A DNA stretch of 64,000 nt from Bacteroides faecalis (GTDB lineage Bacteria; Bacteroidota; Bacteroidia; Bacteroidales; Bacteroidaceae). Below, piece by piece: positions 7,524 through 15,921 of this stretch. The translations under genes were made by a program, and so were the position numbers. A model generated the notes under the pieces. It searched no databases. It had not been told where the DNA came from and saw only the letters and a list, made by a program, of their open reading frames with translations. The stretch lies in NCBI RefSeq assembly GCF_003865075.1, contig NZ_BHWB01000019.1:1-64000 (forward strand), read 5' to 3'. Positions within the stretch are counted from its first letter, which is position 1. Each line of letters opens with the position of its first letter.

Positions 7524-7688
7524 ATGACAAAAGAAGATTTAAACCAGATGTGCCAAGAATACCAACAGGTATTATCAATGAGTGAAACAGAAGTATTCGC
7601 CATGTACGAAGAAAGCAAAGCTGATTGTATTGCTTCTTTTGAGGCTGAAATTGATTTTTGGGAAAATTATTTCGGATATAAATACTAA
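7524..7688 (+). CDS. Small acidic protein (54 residues)
   Basis: ATG 7524 opens a 54-residue acidic frame (MTKEDLNQMCQEY, ending ENYFGYKY) with a consensus promoter about 45 nt upstream and another gene 12 nt downstream. It is the first gene of the operon facing the XRE repressor, the position where phages and satellites keep small anti-repressors or early regulators. No domain is recognised. The position and the acidic, helical content support it as a real gene. Confidence 0.6.
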   Translation: MTKEDLNQMCQEYQQVLSMSETEVFAMYEESKADCIASFEAEIDFWENYFGYKY

Positions 7689-7700
7689 TAAAATAACAAT

Positions 7701-8036
7701 ATGACAACAGAATTAAAAAACAAGATGCGTGAAGTAATGAAATTGGCTTGGCAGATGGTCAAGAAAAACGGTTATTCAATGAGTGAAGCGTTAAAATGCG
7801 CTTGGGTGAATATCAAGCTAACAGCACAAATGAAAAAAAGAATCGTAAAGTTCTACTTTCAAAAAGTGGATGGTTCGATACGTGAAGCATATGGCACTTT
7901 GAAAGAATCCCTTTTACCATCTACAAAAAGAACAGAGAAGCGCAAAAAAAACGACACTTTACAAGTATACTTCGATACAGAAAAAAGCGAATACAGATCA
8001 TTTAAAATAGCAAATATCATAAAATATACACTATGA
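7701..8036 (+). CDS. SH3 beta-barrel fold (WYL_2/DUF2693-like) protein
   Basis: A 111-residue basic protein. The first 40 residues are helical (MREVMKLAWQMVKKNGYSMS, then EALKCAWVNIKL); the rest resembles the Sm-like/SH3 barrel of DUF2693 (WYL_2): KRIVKFYFQKVDGSIREAYG, ending VYFDTEKSEYRSFKIANIIK. Such proteins are common in Bacteroides prophages and integrative elements and are annotated as SH3-barrel proteins without a known reaction. It overlaps the following S24-like gene by 4 bp (ATGA), so the two are translationally coupled and may act together. Confidence 0.75.
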   Translation: MTTELKNKMREVMKLAWQMVKKNGYSMSEALKCAWVNIKLTAQMKKRIVKFYFQKVDGSIREAYGTLKESLLPSTKRTEKRKKNDTLQVYFDTEKSEYRSFKIANIIKYTL

Positions 8037-8383
8037 CAGAATCAAAAGTAATCGCTTTCAGTATAGAAGGTGATAGTATGGACAATGGAAGTAACGAAAG
8101 CCTTCCACAAGGATGCTATGTATTCGTAGAGGCTTATAGTATTGACAATTTTAAGAGTAGTATAACAAGTAAACCGGACGATTTCTGGGTAATTAAGACA
8201 AAAGACGGCTACCTAGTTAAACAAGTCACTGGTTACGTTGAAGAAGATGCAGTACAATGTCATAGCCTCAACCCCAAATATCAAGACTACATTATCAAAT
8301 TAGAGGATATAATCAGTGTTTATCTAGTAACAGCAAGACAAAGTAAGATTGTACGTCACTTTGGGTGGGGGTCGGCAAAATAA
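8033..8383 (+). CDS. Stand-alone S24/LexA-like peptidase domain protein
   Basis: A 116-residue protein that looks like the C-terminal autoprotease half of LexA/CI repressors without the DNA-binding half. It has the Ser-bearing box IEGDSMDNGS, PQGCYVFVEAY, and the Lys-bearing YLVKQVTGYV, followed by HSLNPKYQDYIIKLEDIISV, matching the S24 order. Ser and Lys at the catalytic places are present. Full repressors of this type have about 200-230 residues. It is coupled by ATGA overlap to the SH3-like gene. It might modify another protein, or compete with or destabilise a repressor; this is inference. Confidence 0.75.
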   Translation: MTESKVIAFSIEGDSMDNGSNESLPQGCYVFVEAYSIDNFKSSITSKPDDFWVIKTKDGYLVKQVTGYVEEDAVQCHSLNPKYQDYIIKLEDIISVYLVTARQSKIVRHFGWGSAK

Positions 8384-8393
8384 CGACCCCTTT
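8368..8393 (+). terminator. Terminator overlapping the S24-like stop codon
   Basis: GGGGTCG (8368-8374) pairs with CGACCCC (8384-8390), followed by TTT. The stop codon (8381-8383) lies in the loop. The T run is short, so termination may be partial. Confidence 0.6.
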
Positions 8394-8406
8394 ACAATGG
8401 TCTATA

Positions 8407-8464
8407 ACGTGTGTATGAAGATAACCGACTTATTCACTAAAAAAGTCTTATCTCATACGCACGT
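8407..8464. repeat. Long imperfect inverted repeat
   Basis: 8407-8424 pairs with 8448-8464 (one bulged base and one mismatch) around a 23-nt loop. It lies between the S24-like gene and the transposase remnant. It could be a second terminator or the scar of an insertion sequence end; I see no T tract. Confidence 0.45.
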
Positions 8465-8538
8465 GTGTAATGAATAGGCAATTTATAATATTGATATTAG
8501 CCCAAACAGCAATTACAGGATTTATTTAAAATACTATT

Positions 8539-8817
8539 ATGAACATACACCAAACATCACCCCGAATAGATTGTATCGCTTTAACAAGACTTGCCCAGTG
8601 GTATAACGAGGTGGATAAGTCCGGATTCCTGACTTTTGGAAGAGTGGCACGCTCAATACAAACCCATTATCTGAATATTATAAACTTCTTTGAAAAGAGA
8701 TCTACCAATGCAGCGGCAGAATCATTTAACGCAAAAATTAAAGCATTTAGGGCACAATTCAGAGGAGTAAGAGATAAAGCATTCTTTTTATACAGACTTA
8801 CCAAATTATATGTATAA
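8539..8817 (+). pseudogene. C-terminal remnant of an ISL3-type transposase
   Basis: A 92-residue frame matching only the C-terminal end of DDE transposases of the ISL3 group. The key segment is NFFEKRSTNAAAESFNAKIK, which carries the last catalytic Glu, followed by FRGVRDKAFFLYRLTKLYV. Full proteins of this group are roughly 400 residues, so about three quarters are missing, including the two Asp residues. No terminal inverted repeats or target duplication are visible. It sits at the right end of the integrative element and is probably decayed insertion sequence DNA rather than a working gene. Confidence 0.75.
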
Positions 8818-8900
8818 AGCAAAAATCCCTCAGATTTTTACATTGATCCGGTTTTTTCGTAGTCATTACGGCACGTATAATAATAGATGTATAGGTATGA

Positions 8901-8920
8901 GTTGTGCAAATGTTGTGCAA
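8901..8920. repeat. Right-end GTTGTGCAA repeats (candidate integrase arm sites)
   Basis: Two direct copies of GTTGTGCAA (8901-8909 and 8912-8920, 11-nt period), the same 9-mer as the three copies at 164-213. They lie about 60 nt inside the right attachment site. Confidence 0.6.
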
Positions 8921-8934
8921 GAAGAATAAAACAA

Positions 8935-8971
8935 AAACCGCAAAAGCTTTTAAATCAGCTATTTGCGATTT
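8935..8971 (-). terminator. Element-supplied terminator for tRNA-Arg
   Basis: Read on the minus strand, imperfect arms (8971-8958 and 8947-8935) form a hairpin followed by a T-rich tail (TTTTTGTTTTATT). It begins about 10 nt after the tRNA 3' end, so it can replace the original terminator now located at 16-48. Confidence 0.55.
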
Positions 8972-8978
8972 TCTTATG

Positions 8979-9052
<74 letters not shown>

Positions 9053-9153
9053 ATCCTTATTTGCGGTTGCAAAGGTAGTGTTTTTTATGTAATCACAAAA
9101 ATTTTCTATTACTTTTTTACCTACTTTTTTCTTTATCTCTATGTACCAATTAC

Positions 9154-10608
9154 TTATAAACCCATTGGTAACTTCAGTAAATACCAAATAACAAACAAAG
9201 CAGTCCATACAACTAAAATGCACAACGAATACCTCCACGTGTATTTTAACAAAGAGCCATAAGTGATCTGTTTGTCATACTGACGCATATAAGTTAGAAC
9301 TAAAGGCATATAAAATAAGAACGGTGTTATAGCATTCGTTGAGCTATCCCCTATACGAAAAGCGCACTGTGTCACATCAGGCGTAATCCCCATTTGAGCA
9401 AACATAGGGATAAAGATAAAAGACATAAATGCCCATTTGGAAGTAGCAGACACCATGATCAGATTAATCAATGCTGTGAATAAAATAAACAGAACAAGTG
9501 TCAATAGTGGAGACGGCTCGAAAGAAGATAGTAGTTCTGCCCCCATGATAGCGAAACATTTATCCAAATGAGAATATTCAAAGCAAGCAAACATTTGTGC
9601 AGCAAAAAAAGCAATCACAAAATATACCCCTAATAACTTTATTGGTTGGGTAAGTCCGTCAATCACATCATTATCGCTACGATAACGTCCGGAACCAAAT
9701 CCATAGGCCATTCCCGTAAAACCAGCTCCCAAAGAGAGCAAAAACAAAATACCAGCAATAAAAGGTGAGTGCATCAGTCCACCATTAACTCCACGCAGAA
9801 TACCGTAAGAAGAAAAAGTTAACCATAGAATAAGCGTCGTATAAATCCCTGCCACAATAATAGCAAGTGTCAATGCCCGACGCTCTTTGCGAGATAAAGG
9901 TCGGTAAGCTTCCATTCTCACACTACCTTCATATTTGCCCAGAACAGGAATAAGAAACTTCTGAGTAACCCAATATACGATAGCTGCAATCACTACAGTA
10001 GAAGCACTCATAAAAAAGTAATTACACAAAGGCTCTGTATTTCCTTGATACCCAGTTTGCACTAATGCTGCCTCTTGGGTGGTATGAGCCAGCAATGGGT
10101 CCATCGTACTTAGCACAATATTCGCACTATACCCACACGCTACAGATACATATGCCGTCACAATTCCGGCAATCGGATGAAGCCCTACCCATTGAAAAAG
10201 CATGGCGGCAATAGGAAGCAATATGATATATCCTCCGTCTCCGATCACATTTGACAATAGCCCCAGAATGATCACCCATATAATAATCTTCCTTTTTCCC
10301 TGACGTTTTCCTACCCCAATACGAATGCATGCATCAATGAATCCGGAATGTATAGCAACTCCTAAACCGAACATGGCAATAATTACCATACCCAAAGGAG
10401 CAAATCCGGTAAAGTTACCAATAGCATTCCGCAACCACCACCGGATTCCTTCCGGACTTAGCAGACTTTGCACACGAATATCTTCTCCTGATTGCGGTAA
10501 CGTCACCTTTAGTCCATAGATGTCACATATCCATGAAAGGAAAACGACCGCCAACGTCAGCAGAAAGAACATTGTAGCGGGATGAGGTATCCGCCATTTA
10601 CTCTTCAT
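9154..10608 (-). CDS. AbgT-family transporter
   Basis: A 484-residue inner-membrane protein with about 12 hydrophobic segments, of the AbgT family (p-aminobenzoyl-glutamate importers; some members export sulfonamides). Recognisable stretches include NFTGFAPLGMVIIAMFGLGV near residue 65, GLLSNVIGDGGYIILLPIAA near 120 and the late segment FRIGDSSTNAITPFLFYMPL near 420, all characteristic of the family. It overlaps the response-regulator gene upstream by 11 bp, so it is the third gene of the sensor-regulator-transporter operon. The substrate cannot be read from the sequence; salvage of folate fragments is the family precedent. Confidence 0.88.
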   Translation of the reverse strand: MKSKWRIPHPATMFFLLTLAVVFLSWICDIYGLKVTLPQSGEDIRVQSLLSPEGIRWWLRNAIGNFTGFAPLGMVIIAMFGLGVAIHSGFIDACIRIGVGKRQGKRKIIIWVIILGLLSNVIGDGGYIILLPIAAMLFQWVGLHPIAGIVTAYVSVACGYSANIVLSTMDPLLAHTTQEAALVQTGYQGNTEPLCNYFFMSASTVVIAAIVYWVTQKFLIPVLGKYEGSVRMEAYRPLSRKERRALTLAIIVAGIYTTLILWLTFSSYGILRGVNGGLMHSPFIAGILFLLSLGAGFTGMAYGFGSGRYRSDNDVIDGLTQPIKLLGVYFVIAFFAAQMFACFEYSHLDKCFAIMGAELLSSFEPSPLLTLVLFILFTALINLIMVSATSKWAFMSFIFIPMFAQMGITPDVTQCAFRIGDSSTNAITPFLFYMPLVLTYMRQYDKQITYGSLLKYTWRYSLCILVVWTALFVIWYLLKLPMGL

Positions 10609-11326
10609 CAGCTTCCAGATTATCGAGATCGATAATACGTAATTCTAAAGCACGTACTACCAAACGGGTAGCGTTCACCCCTATCCGTTCTCCGTTTGGA
10701 AAAAGACGACCGATAAGATCATTCTGTCGTTTTTCCAACGATTTCACTCCAAAAGGCATTCCTTTCAAATTAGCAATCATATCTTTGGTAAATCCCAAAG
10801 CCAGATGGCGAAGAAAACGTTCGTCATATTCATCAATATCATAGCTAATCACAGCTTCTTGCCGTTTAGCATCATTTGCTACCGACTTCTTGAAGCGGTC
10901 CACAATCTTTTCCAGAATAGGATAGTTAAACACAAGTTTTTTACCATCCATGACAGCTTGTACATCCGTTTTAGTCAGCAGTTCACCGGTTTTAAGGATA
11001 ATGCCGTCTGCACCTGCATTCAGTACATCTACCCAGAGTTTCTCATTCAGTATTTCTCCGGTAAAGATCAATACACGAACCCCTTTGTAACGCTTAAATA
11101 TATTACGGCAAATATCAACTCCAATCGTAGTTGAACCACCCAACCCTAAATCTAACAATACTAAATCAGGAATTTGTGTCTCCATCAACGACCAGAATTC
11201 CCCTTCGGTCATAGCCGTACCAATAACTTCTGCATTAGGAATTTCATGACGGAAGATTTCCTCCGTCCCCTTCAACTCCAATTTTACATCCTCAACAATA
11301 ATAACCTTAAATTTTTGCTCTTCCAT
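10598..11326 (-). CDS. Response regulator with receiver domain and LuxR-like output
   Basis: A 242-residue cytoplasmic regulator. The receiver domain (about 6-130) has the acidic pair E12-D13, phospho-acceptor D59 (LVLLDLGLGG), T89 (LIFTGE) and K112 (IILKTGE). A linker is followed by a C-terminal helical DNA-binding region (about 175-235; FLRHLALGFTKDMIANLKGM, then VKSLEKRQNDLIGRLF), which reads like a divergent LuxR/NarL output. It starts 34 nt after the stop of the double-kinase gene and overlaps abgT, so it is the evident partner of that kinase and may control this operon. The target genes are unknown. Confidence 0.88.
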   Translation of the reverse strand: MEEQKFKVIIVEDVKLELKGTEEIFRHEIPNAEVIGTAMTEGEFWSLMETQIPDLVLLDLGLGGSTTIGVDICRNIFKRYKGVRVLIFTGEILNEKLWVDVLNAGADGIILKTGELLTKTDVQAVMDGKKLVFNYPILEKIVDRFKKSVANDAKRQEAVISYDIDEYDERFLRHLALGFTKDMIANLKGMPFGVKSLEKRQNDLIGRLFPNGERIGVNATRLVVRALELRIIDLDNLEADEE

Positions 11327-11360
11327 TTTTCTTTATCAAATAACTTATATATGTTCCTTA

Positions 11361-14300
11361 TTATCTACGCGGAATAGTAAAATAGACTGTAAATCCATCA
11401 CTTTTAGCAGGTTCTGCATTGATACGACATCCTCTGCGACCGGCAAATTCATCATGATCTCGAATAATCTGTTTACACACCAAATATTCAGTACCCCTTA
11501 ATTCCCCTTTTTCTCCGGAAGTCATACGGGCCAGATTTGGGTAGAATAATTGATTCAATTCTTCTATACTCTTTTCACGTCGTGTATCCGTAAAAAGAAA
11601 ACGGATATATTCATCCTCCTTACAGGCTTGTATACGGATAATTCCCTCTTCGTGAACTGTCAAAGCTTCATCGATCAAATTCTCAAACAAGAAACGTAGC
11701 TGATTTACATCACCTATAACTTTCGCATCTATCGGTTCTATCACTAATTCCAGTTTCTCGATCTGGTTTTTATTCACTTTTCGGAAATATTTTGCAGCAG
11801 TATCAAAAAGCTCTTGCACTGAGATGGTGGTCCTCCGGAAAGTAACCTCTTCCAACTGTCGGGAAGCACAAGAACTCAAAATAGTGAATATTCCTTTATA
11901 ATATTCAATCAACTCCGTAATTGTCTCTATTGCCTCCCGTTCTTCTTTTTCCGAGAGTTGCTGCGTATTTAACCGTCCGATGATCTGTTTTATCTTATTA
12001 GGATAATAGATTGTCTCGTGCTTGATAGTAGAAAGACAGTTGTCAAGCACCATATTCTGTACATGGAGCATACTATCTTCCCATGAGGCACGACGTGTTT
12101 CTTCATGTGCAGATTCAATATCCCGATATTTCGTAGCCAGTTTAACCACAGCATTAAATACTACAATAGCTACATAACGGGCTACCAGTTCGAATAGTAA
12201 ACGATCCGTTTCTTGTTCCGTCCCTTCCCTACGCTCCAGATAAAATACTCCCACGTATTGGTGGTCTCCACCCACTTCTATCATCAATGGTATCGCTTGG
12301 GAATGTTGTACAGAAAGGTATTCACAAGTATCAAAACACTGTTGTACCATCTCCGGCATTTCCTGACCATTACTTGAAGCATATTCCAACCGGTGTGTCG
12401 TTTCATTATATACAGCAATCCCCATTCTTTCAATTGTCAGCAACTCATTTACTGCACCAAAAGCTTCTTTTACAATTCGTTGCGGGATTTCTTTCAAAGT
12501 ATCTTCTTCTCGTTGAAGAGCTTCGGCATTCTCCTGTGGTCTGAGTAAAGAAGCGGCAAACACTTTCTGATTAATCTCAAGCACCTGCTCCAGATTCAAC
12601 CGGTTTTGCACCCGCTTCCGCATATACAATAAATAATAACCAATCAAAGAAGCCACTAATAAGATTACACATAGAATGATACCCACCGTTTTGTTTGTAT
12701 TCGAACGTTCCAACTGCCGGCAATATCCTTCCAGTGATTGGTCCTCTCCTTGTAATTTATACAAATCAGTATATGCGGAGTTATTATAATTGTATCCCTC
12801 TAACTGGTTCAATGCCAGAAAAGCAACTGCCGCTTCATTCCTTATATCCAGAATAACATGATAGTCCGAATCAAAGTAATCATTCCACCACTGAATCTCG
12901 GCAGGTATTCCCTCACCAATCAGTTTCATATATCGTTTCGAATGCAACGAATCTGCATACTCCCAATGATGTTCATTTAGCAATATAATCGCTGAATCAA
13001 TATAATGTAATGCATCCGCATACTGTCCATTTTTATTTGCTTCATAAGCAATATCTGCATAAGCAGAAGCTTCATCCAACAATACATTATAAGCAGAATC
13101 AGTAACTATCACTATTGAATCATTTCCTTGTAATATTGGAGGAATCGGATCATATATACAAGATCCTATCCAAGTAGGTAGCAACAAGCAAAGTAGTACA
13201 CTAATTACTTTACGTACTCCCGTAGGAAGACGAAAATAAAAACGGCTTCCTTTCCCCGGTTCACTTGTTACATCGAATAAACAAACATGAAACAGTTCAT
13301 TAGTTTTCTTATATTTCTCTATGATTCCCTTACAATTCATTAATCCGAATCCACTTCCTTTATTCTCTTTCAGTTCTTCCGGATCGATTGCTTCCTTCAT
13401 ACCGATAGCACGTGAATCATATACCTTTTCACCAATGATATGAGATATATCTTCGGCAGAAATTCCACGACCGTTATCTTCAACAGAAATCTCAACATAG
13501 TTTTCTGTAGTAGTGGCATATACTTTAATAGTTCCACCTTCAGGAGTATATTTACGAGCATTTTCAGCCAATGTATTGATCATAAACAAAGTCAGTGCAC
13601 GATCGGCCTTCACCATAGCCTTAGTAGGTTCTATTTCAAGTTTCTGCTTTTTCATTTCAAAAGCTCTCCTGCCCTTACCCAACAGATCAAACAGTTCATT
13701 CAGACTGAACGTTTCAATATTCAGGCTAAGCGTACCTTGCTTCATCTTAATCCAAAGAGCAAGAATATCGTTATATTCATTGATCGTTGTAACTAACTCA
13801 TCGATATATTGATACTTCTCTTTCTTTATCTCTTCATTGTCAATATACCCTCTTTCCGTCAATTTATGTACCTCATTCAAGATACGGTCAATATACGGAT
13901 TGATACCGTCCACAATTGCCAGACACGCCTTTTTTATAAGATTTTGCCGTTTGTTACTGGCAATATGTTGCTCATAAACATATCGCTGTTTCTCTAGCTG
14001 CATTCGCTCTTCGCTTAACGCTTCCAACATTTGTTCATTATCAACCGCCCATTCTATATAAGGTTCTAGCAAATGTACCAAAGCCTTCTCATCATGATGC
14101 AGCCGATGTAAAGGTACAAGTAAAGCTTTTTTTTCTTCATGAACTTCTAAAGTCAAACGTCCCTTCCCGAATAATTGATCGATTCCCTCTTGAATTAATG
14201 GAACATTCATTGGAATAGATGAAGTGATATCACGACAGAGAGACAGAATATGTTGCAAACGCGCTACATCAACTTGATTTTTCACTTTGGATCGTTTATT

Positions 14301-15752
14301 GAAAAACCAGCAAAGAATAATCACCAATATCAGTCCCGCAATAACCAAAAACAACACGATTGTCATTTGTCTGGAATCTGCTTCTAATGAAAGCCTTCGA
14401 CTTTCAAGTTCCTTATCCTGACGGGTATATTTCAAAATATCCAAATATACATTCCGGTTATAATTTGATGCATACTTCACTCCCAGTCCGGCATATGAGA
14501 CACTCAGTTGTTCCCGAATACGTGAAATCCATTCCGGAACAGTTTTTACATGTTCGTGCCCAAACCATGGAACTCCAGTAAAAATAGTATCTCCTTCCGA
14601 ATAAGGAAGCAGGTTATCTAATGAATCCGCCTCATGGTGATAATAACGTATATGATGATGATTCACACAATCTAACGCTTTCGTAAGTGTATCCAATGCT
14701 TCTGAATAACATCCATGTTCATTCAGGTATTTACCGATAGTCACATAAGCTCCAGCAATCTGATATAAATCTTTATAGTCGCGAAATTTTTCAAGTGCTA
14801 CCTGAGCCATACGGAAAGGTAACAATGTATCTACTGGAAATCCAAACTGTTCCAACCCATGTATTCTTCTAGTACGAAAGAACTCAAAATTAGCGGGAGA
14901 AGCCATCATGTTAGCCAATGCCTGTAGACTGTTACCTTCAAAATAAGGATGATTACTTTGAACAGCCAATTTCCACGTCGTATAAAGTTCTTCAAATTCA
15001 TTCAATTTTCTTTCTTCCGGAGTATCAGCTTCGACAAGCGAGGCTGACCCTTTGATATAATGATAATAAAGTAATTGGTTCGTATCCTCTAATGCCTCCT
15101 CCGTAATACTATCAAGAGAAGTCATCGCTTCTTGACGTTGCTGGAGATAATAGTAATAAATGGATGAGACGATAAAAAATTCCGTAAATGCATAATTCAA
15201 ACGAAGTGTCTCATGGCGATCGGCAAAAAGATCACTTTCTTCCCGTATACGCTTCATGCGCCGAAGGGCACTGTTACGGTAGTCATAAAACTCTTTATTC
15301 ATGGACGTCCGTTGACATATCTTCATCAATCCGATATCGGCAATCAGTAATTCCAATTCATTCTTGGTAAGCTTATATACTTCCTTATGGTAAGCTTCGG
15401 CACGTTCGAAATCCATATTCATAAAAGCACAAAAACCAAGATTATTCGATGCTTCTGCTTTCCCTGATTTATATAAGCTTATTTTTCGATAAGCCTGATC
15501 TGCATATTTATAAGAGGAATCCAGATTTCTATATCGATAAACATAAGCTTTACCATTCAATGAATCGATCAATCGCACTTCTTTGGTAGGAACCATATCG
15601 GTGCATGAGAAAAGGACGGAAAGCAATAACAGAAAACTCAACGGAAAGAAAATAACGGATAACGAAAAAGGCACCATTGAAAATGAATTACGCCGCCTTT
15701 CATTTCCCATCATTAGCTCTCTATTATTACTTAAAGAATACTTTCCCATCAT
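11361..15752 (-). CDS. Tandem two-kinase sensor protein (DUF5112/DUF5113-like)
   Basis: A 1463-residue membrane sensor that looks like two sensor kinases joined end to end. Module 1 has a lipobox-like signal (SVLFSC, Cys about 51), a TPR-like helical sensor region (60-440), a membrane segment (about 465-485), an atypical phosphotransfer region with YEQHIASNKRQN near 597, and a complete ATP-binding domain (N box LAENARKYTPEGG about 730, DNGRGIS about 760, GSGFGL about 802). Module 2 starts with another lipobox-like segment (LPTWIGSC about 861), a short helical sensor, a membrane segment (about 1021-1042), a GAF-like region, a clear H box (IKHETIYYPNKI, His about 1246), and a degenerate ATP-binding domain lacking DxGxG. 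It heads the operon with a response regulator and AbgT. Sequence matches in memory point to DUF5112/DUF5113 proteins of Bacteroides. Confidence 0.85.
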   Translation of the reverse strand: MMGKYSLSNNRELMMGNERRRNSFSMVPFSLSVIFFPLSFLLLLSVLFSCTDMVPTKEVRLIDSLNGKAYVYRYRNLDSSYKYADQAYRKISLYKSGKAEASNNLGFCAFMNMDFERAEAYHKEVYKLTKNELELLIADIGLMKICQRTSMNKEFYDYRNSALRRMKRIREESDLFADRHETLRLNYAFTEFFIVSSIYYYYLQQRQEAMTSLDSITEEALEDTNQLLYYHYIKGSASLVEADTPEERKLNEFEELYTTWKLAVQSNHPYFEGNSLQALANMMASPANFEFFRTRRIHGLEQFGFPVDTLLPFRMAQVALEKFRDYKDLYQIAGAYVTIGKYLNEHGCYSEALDTLTKALDCVNHHHIRYYHHEADSLDNLLPYSEGDTIFTGVPWFGHEHVKTVPEWISRIREQLSVSYAGLGVKYASNYNRNVYLDILKYTRQDKELESRRLSLEADSRQMTIVLFLVIAGLILVIILCWFFNKRSKVKNQVDVARLQHILSLCRDITSSIPMNVPLIQEGIDQLFGKGRLTLEVHEEKKALLVPLHRLHHDEKALVHLLEPYIEWAVDNEQMLEALSEERMQLEKQRYVYEQHIASNKRQNLIKKACLAIVDGINPYIDRILNEVHKLTERGYIDNEEIKKEKYQYIDELVTTINEYNDILALWIKMKQGTLSLNIETFSLNELFDLLGKGRRAFEMKKQKLEIEPTKAMVKADRALTLFMINTLAENARKYTPEGGTIKVYATTTENYVEISVEDNGRGISAEDISHIIGEKVYDSRAIGMKEAIDPEELKENKGSGFGLMNCKGIIEKYKKTNELFHVCLFDVTSEPGKGSRFYFRLPTGVRKVISVLLCLLLPTWIGSCIYDPIPPILQGNDSIVIVTDSAYNVLLDEASAYADIAYEANKNGQYADALHYIDSAIILLNEHHWEYADSLHSKRYMKLIGEGIPAEIQWWNDYFDSDYHVILDIRNEAAVAFLALNQLEGYNYNNSAYTDLYKLQGEDQSLEGYCRQLERSNTNKTVGIILCVILLVASLIGYYLLYMRKRVQNRLNLEQVLEINQKVFAASLLRPQENAEALQREEDTLKEIPQRIVKEAFGAVNELLTIERMGIAVYNETTHRLEYASSNGQEMPEMVQQCFDTCEYLSVQHSQAIPLMIEVGGDHQYVGVFYLERREGTEQETDRLLFELVARYVAIVVFNAVVKLATKYRDIESAHEETRRASWEDSMLHVQNMVLDNCLSTIKHETIYYPNKIKQIIGRLNTQQLSEKEEREAIETITELIEYYKGIFTILSSCASRQLEEVTFRRTTISVQELFDTAAKYFRKVNKNQIEKLELVIEPIDAKVIGDVNQLRFLFENLIDEALTVHEEGIIRIQACKEDEYIRFLFTDTRREKSIEELNQLFYPNLARMTSGEKGELRGTEYLVCKQIIRDHDEFAGRRGCRINAEPAKSDGFTVYFTIPRR

Positions 15753-15853
15753 TCATTATCGGTTTTCCATTAACAATCATCCAACTATCGATACGCAAAT
15801 CTACGAATATTTCCGATAAGTTGGAGGGAAAATTATTTTTTCTGTAGTAAGTC

Positions 15854-15885
15854 TTTCAAAATGATAAGAGAAATTCCTACCTTTG
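15854..15885 (+). promoter_or_regulatory. prs promoter
   Basis: TTTC (15854-15857), 20 nt, then TACCTTTG (15878-15885). The leader to ATG 15922 would be about 30 nt. Confidence 0.7.
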
Positions 15886-15921
15886 CAGGCAAATTAACAA
15901 ATAGGTAACAACTATTACACA

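Noticed and set aside
8539..8817. Active insertion sequence
   Set aside because: Only the C-terminal quarter of the transposase remains, without catalytic Asp residues or terminal repeats.
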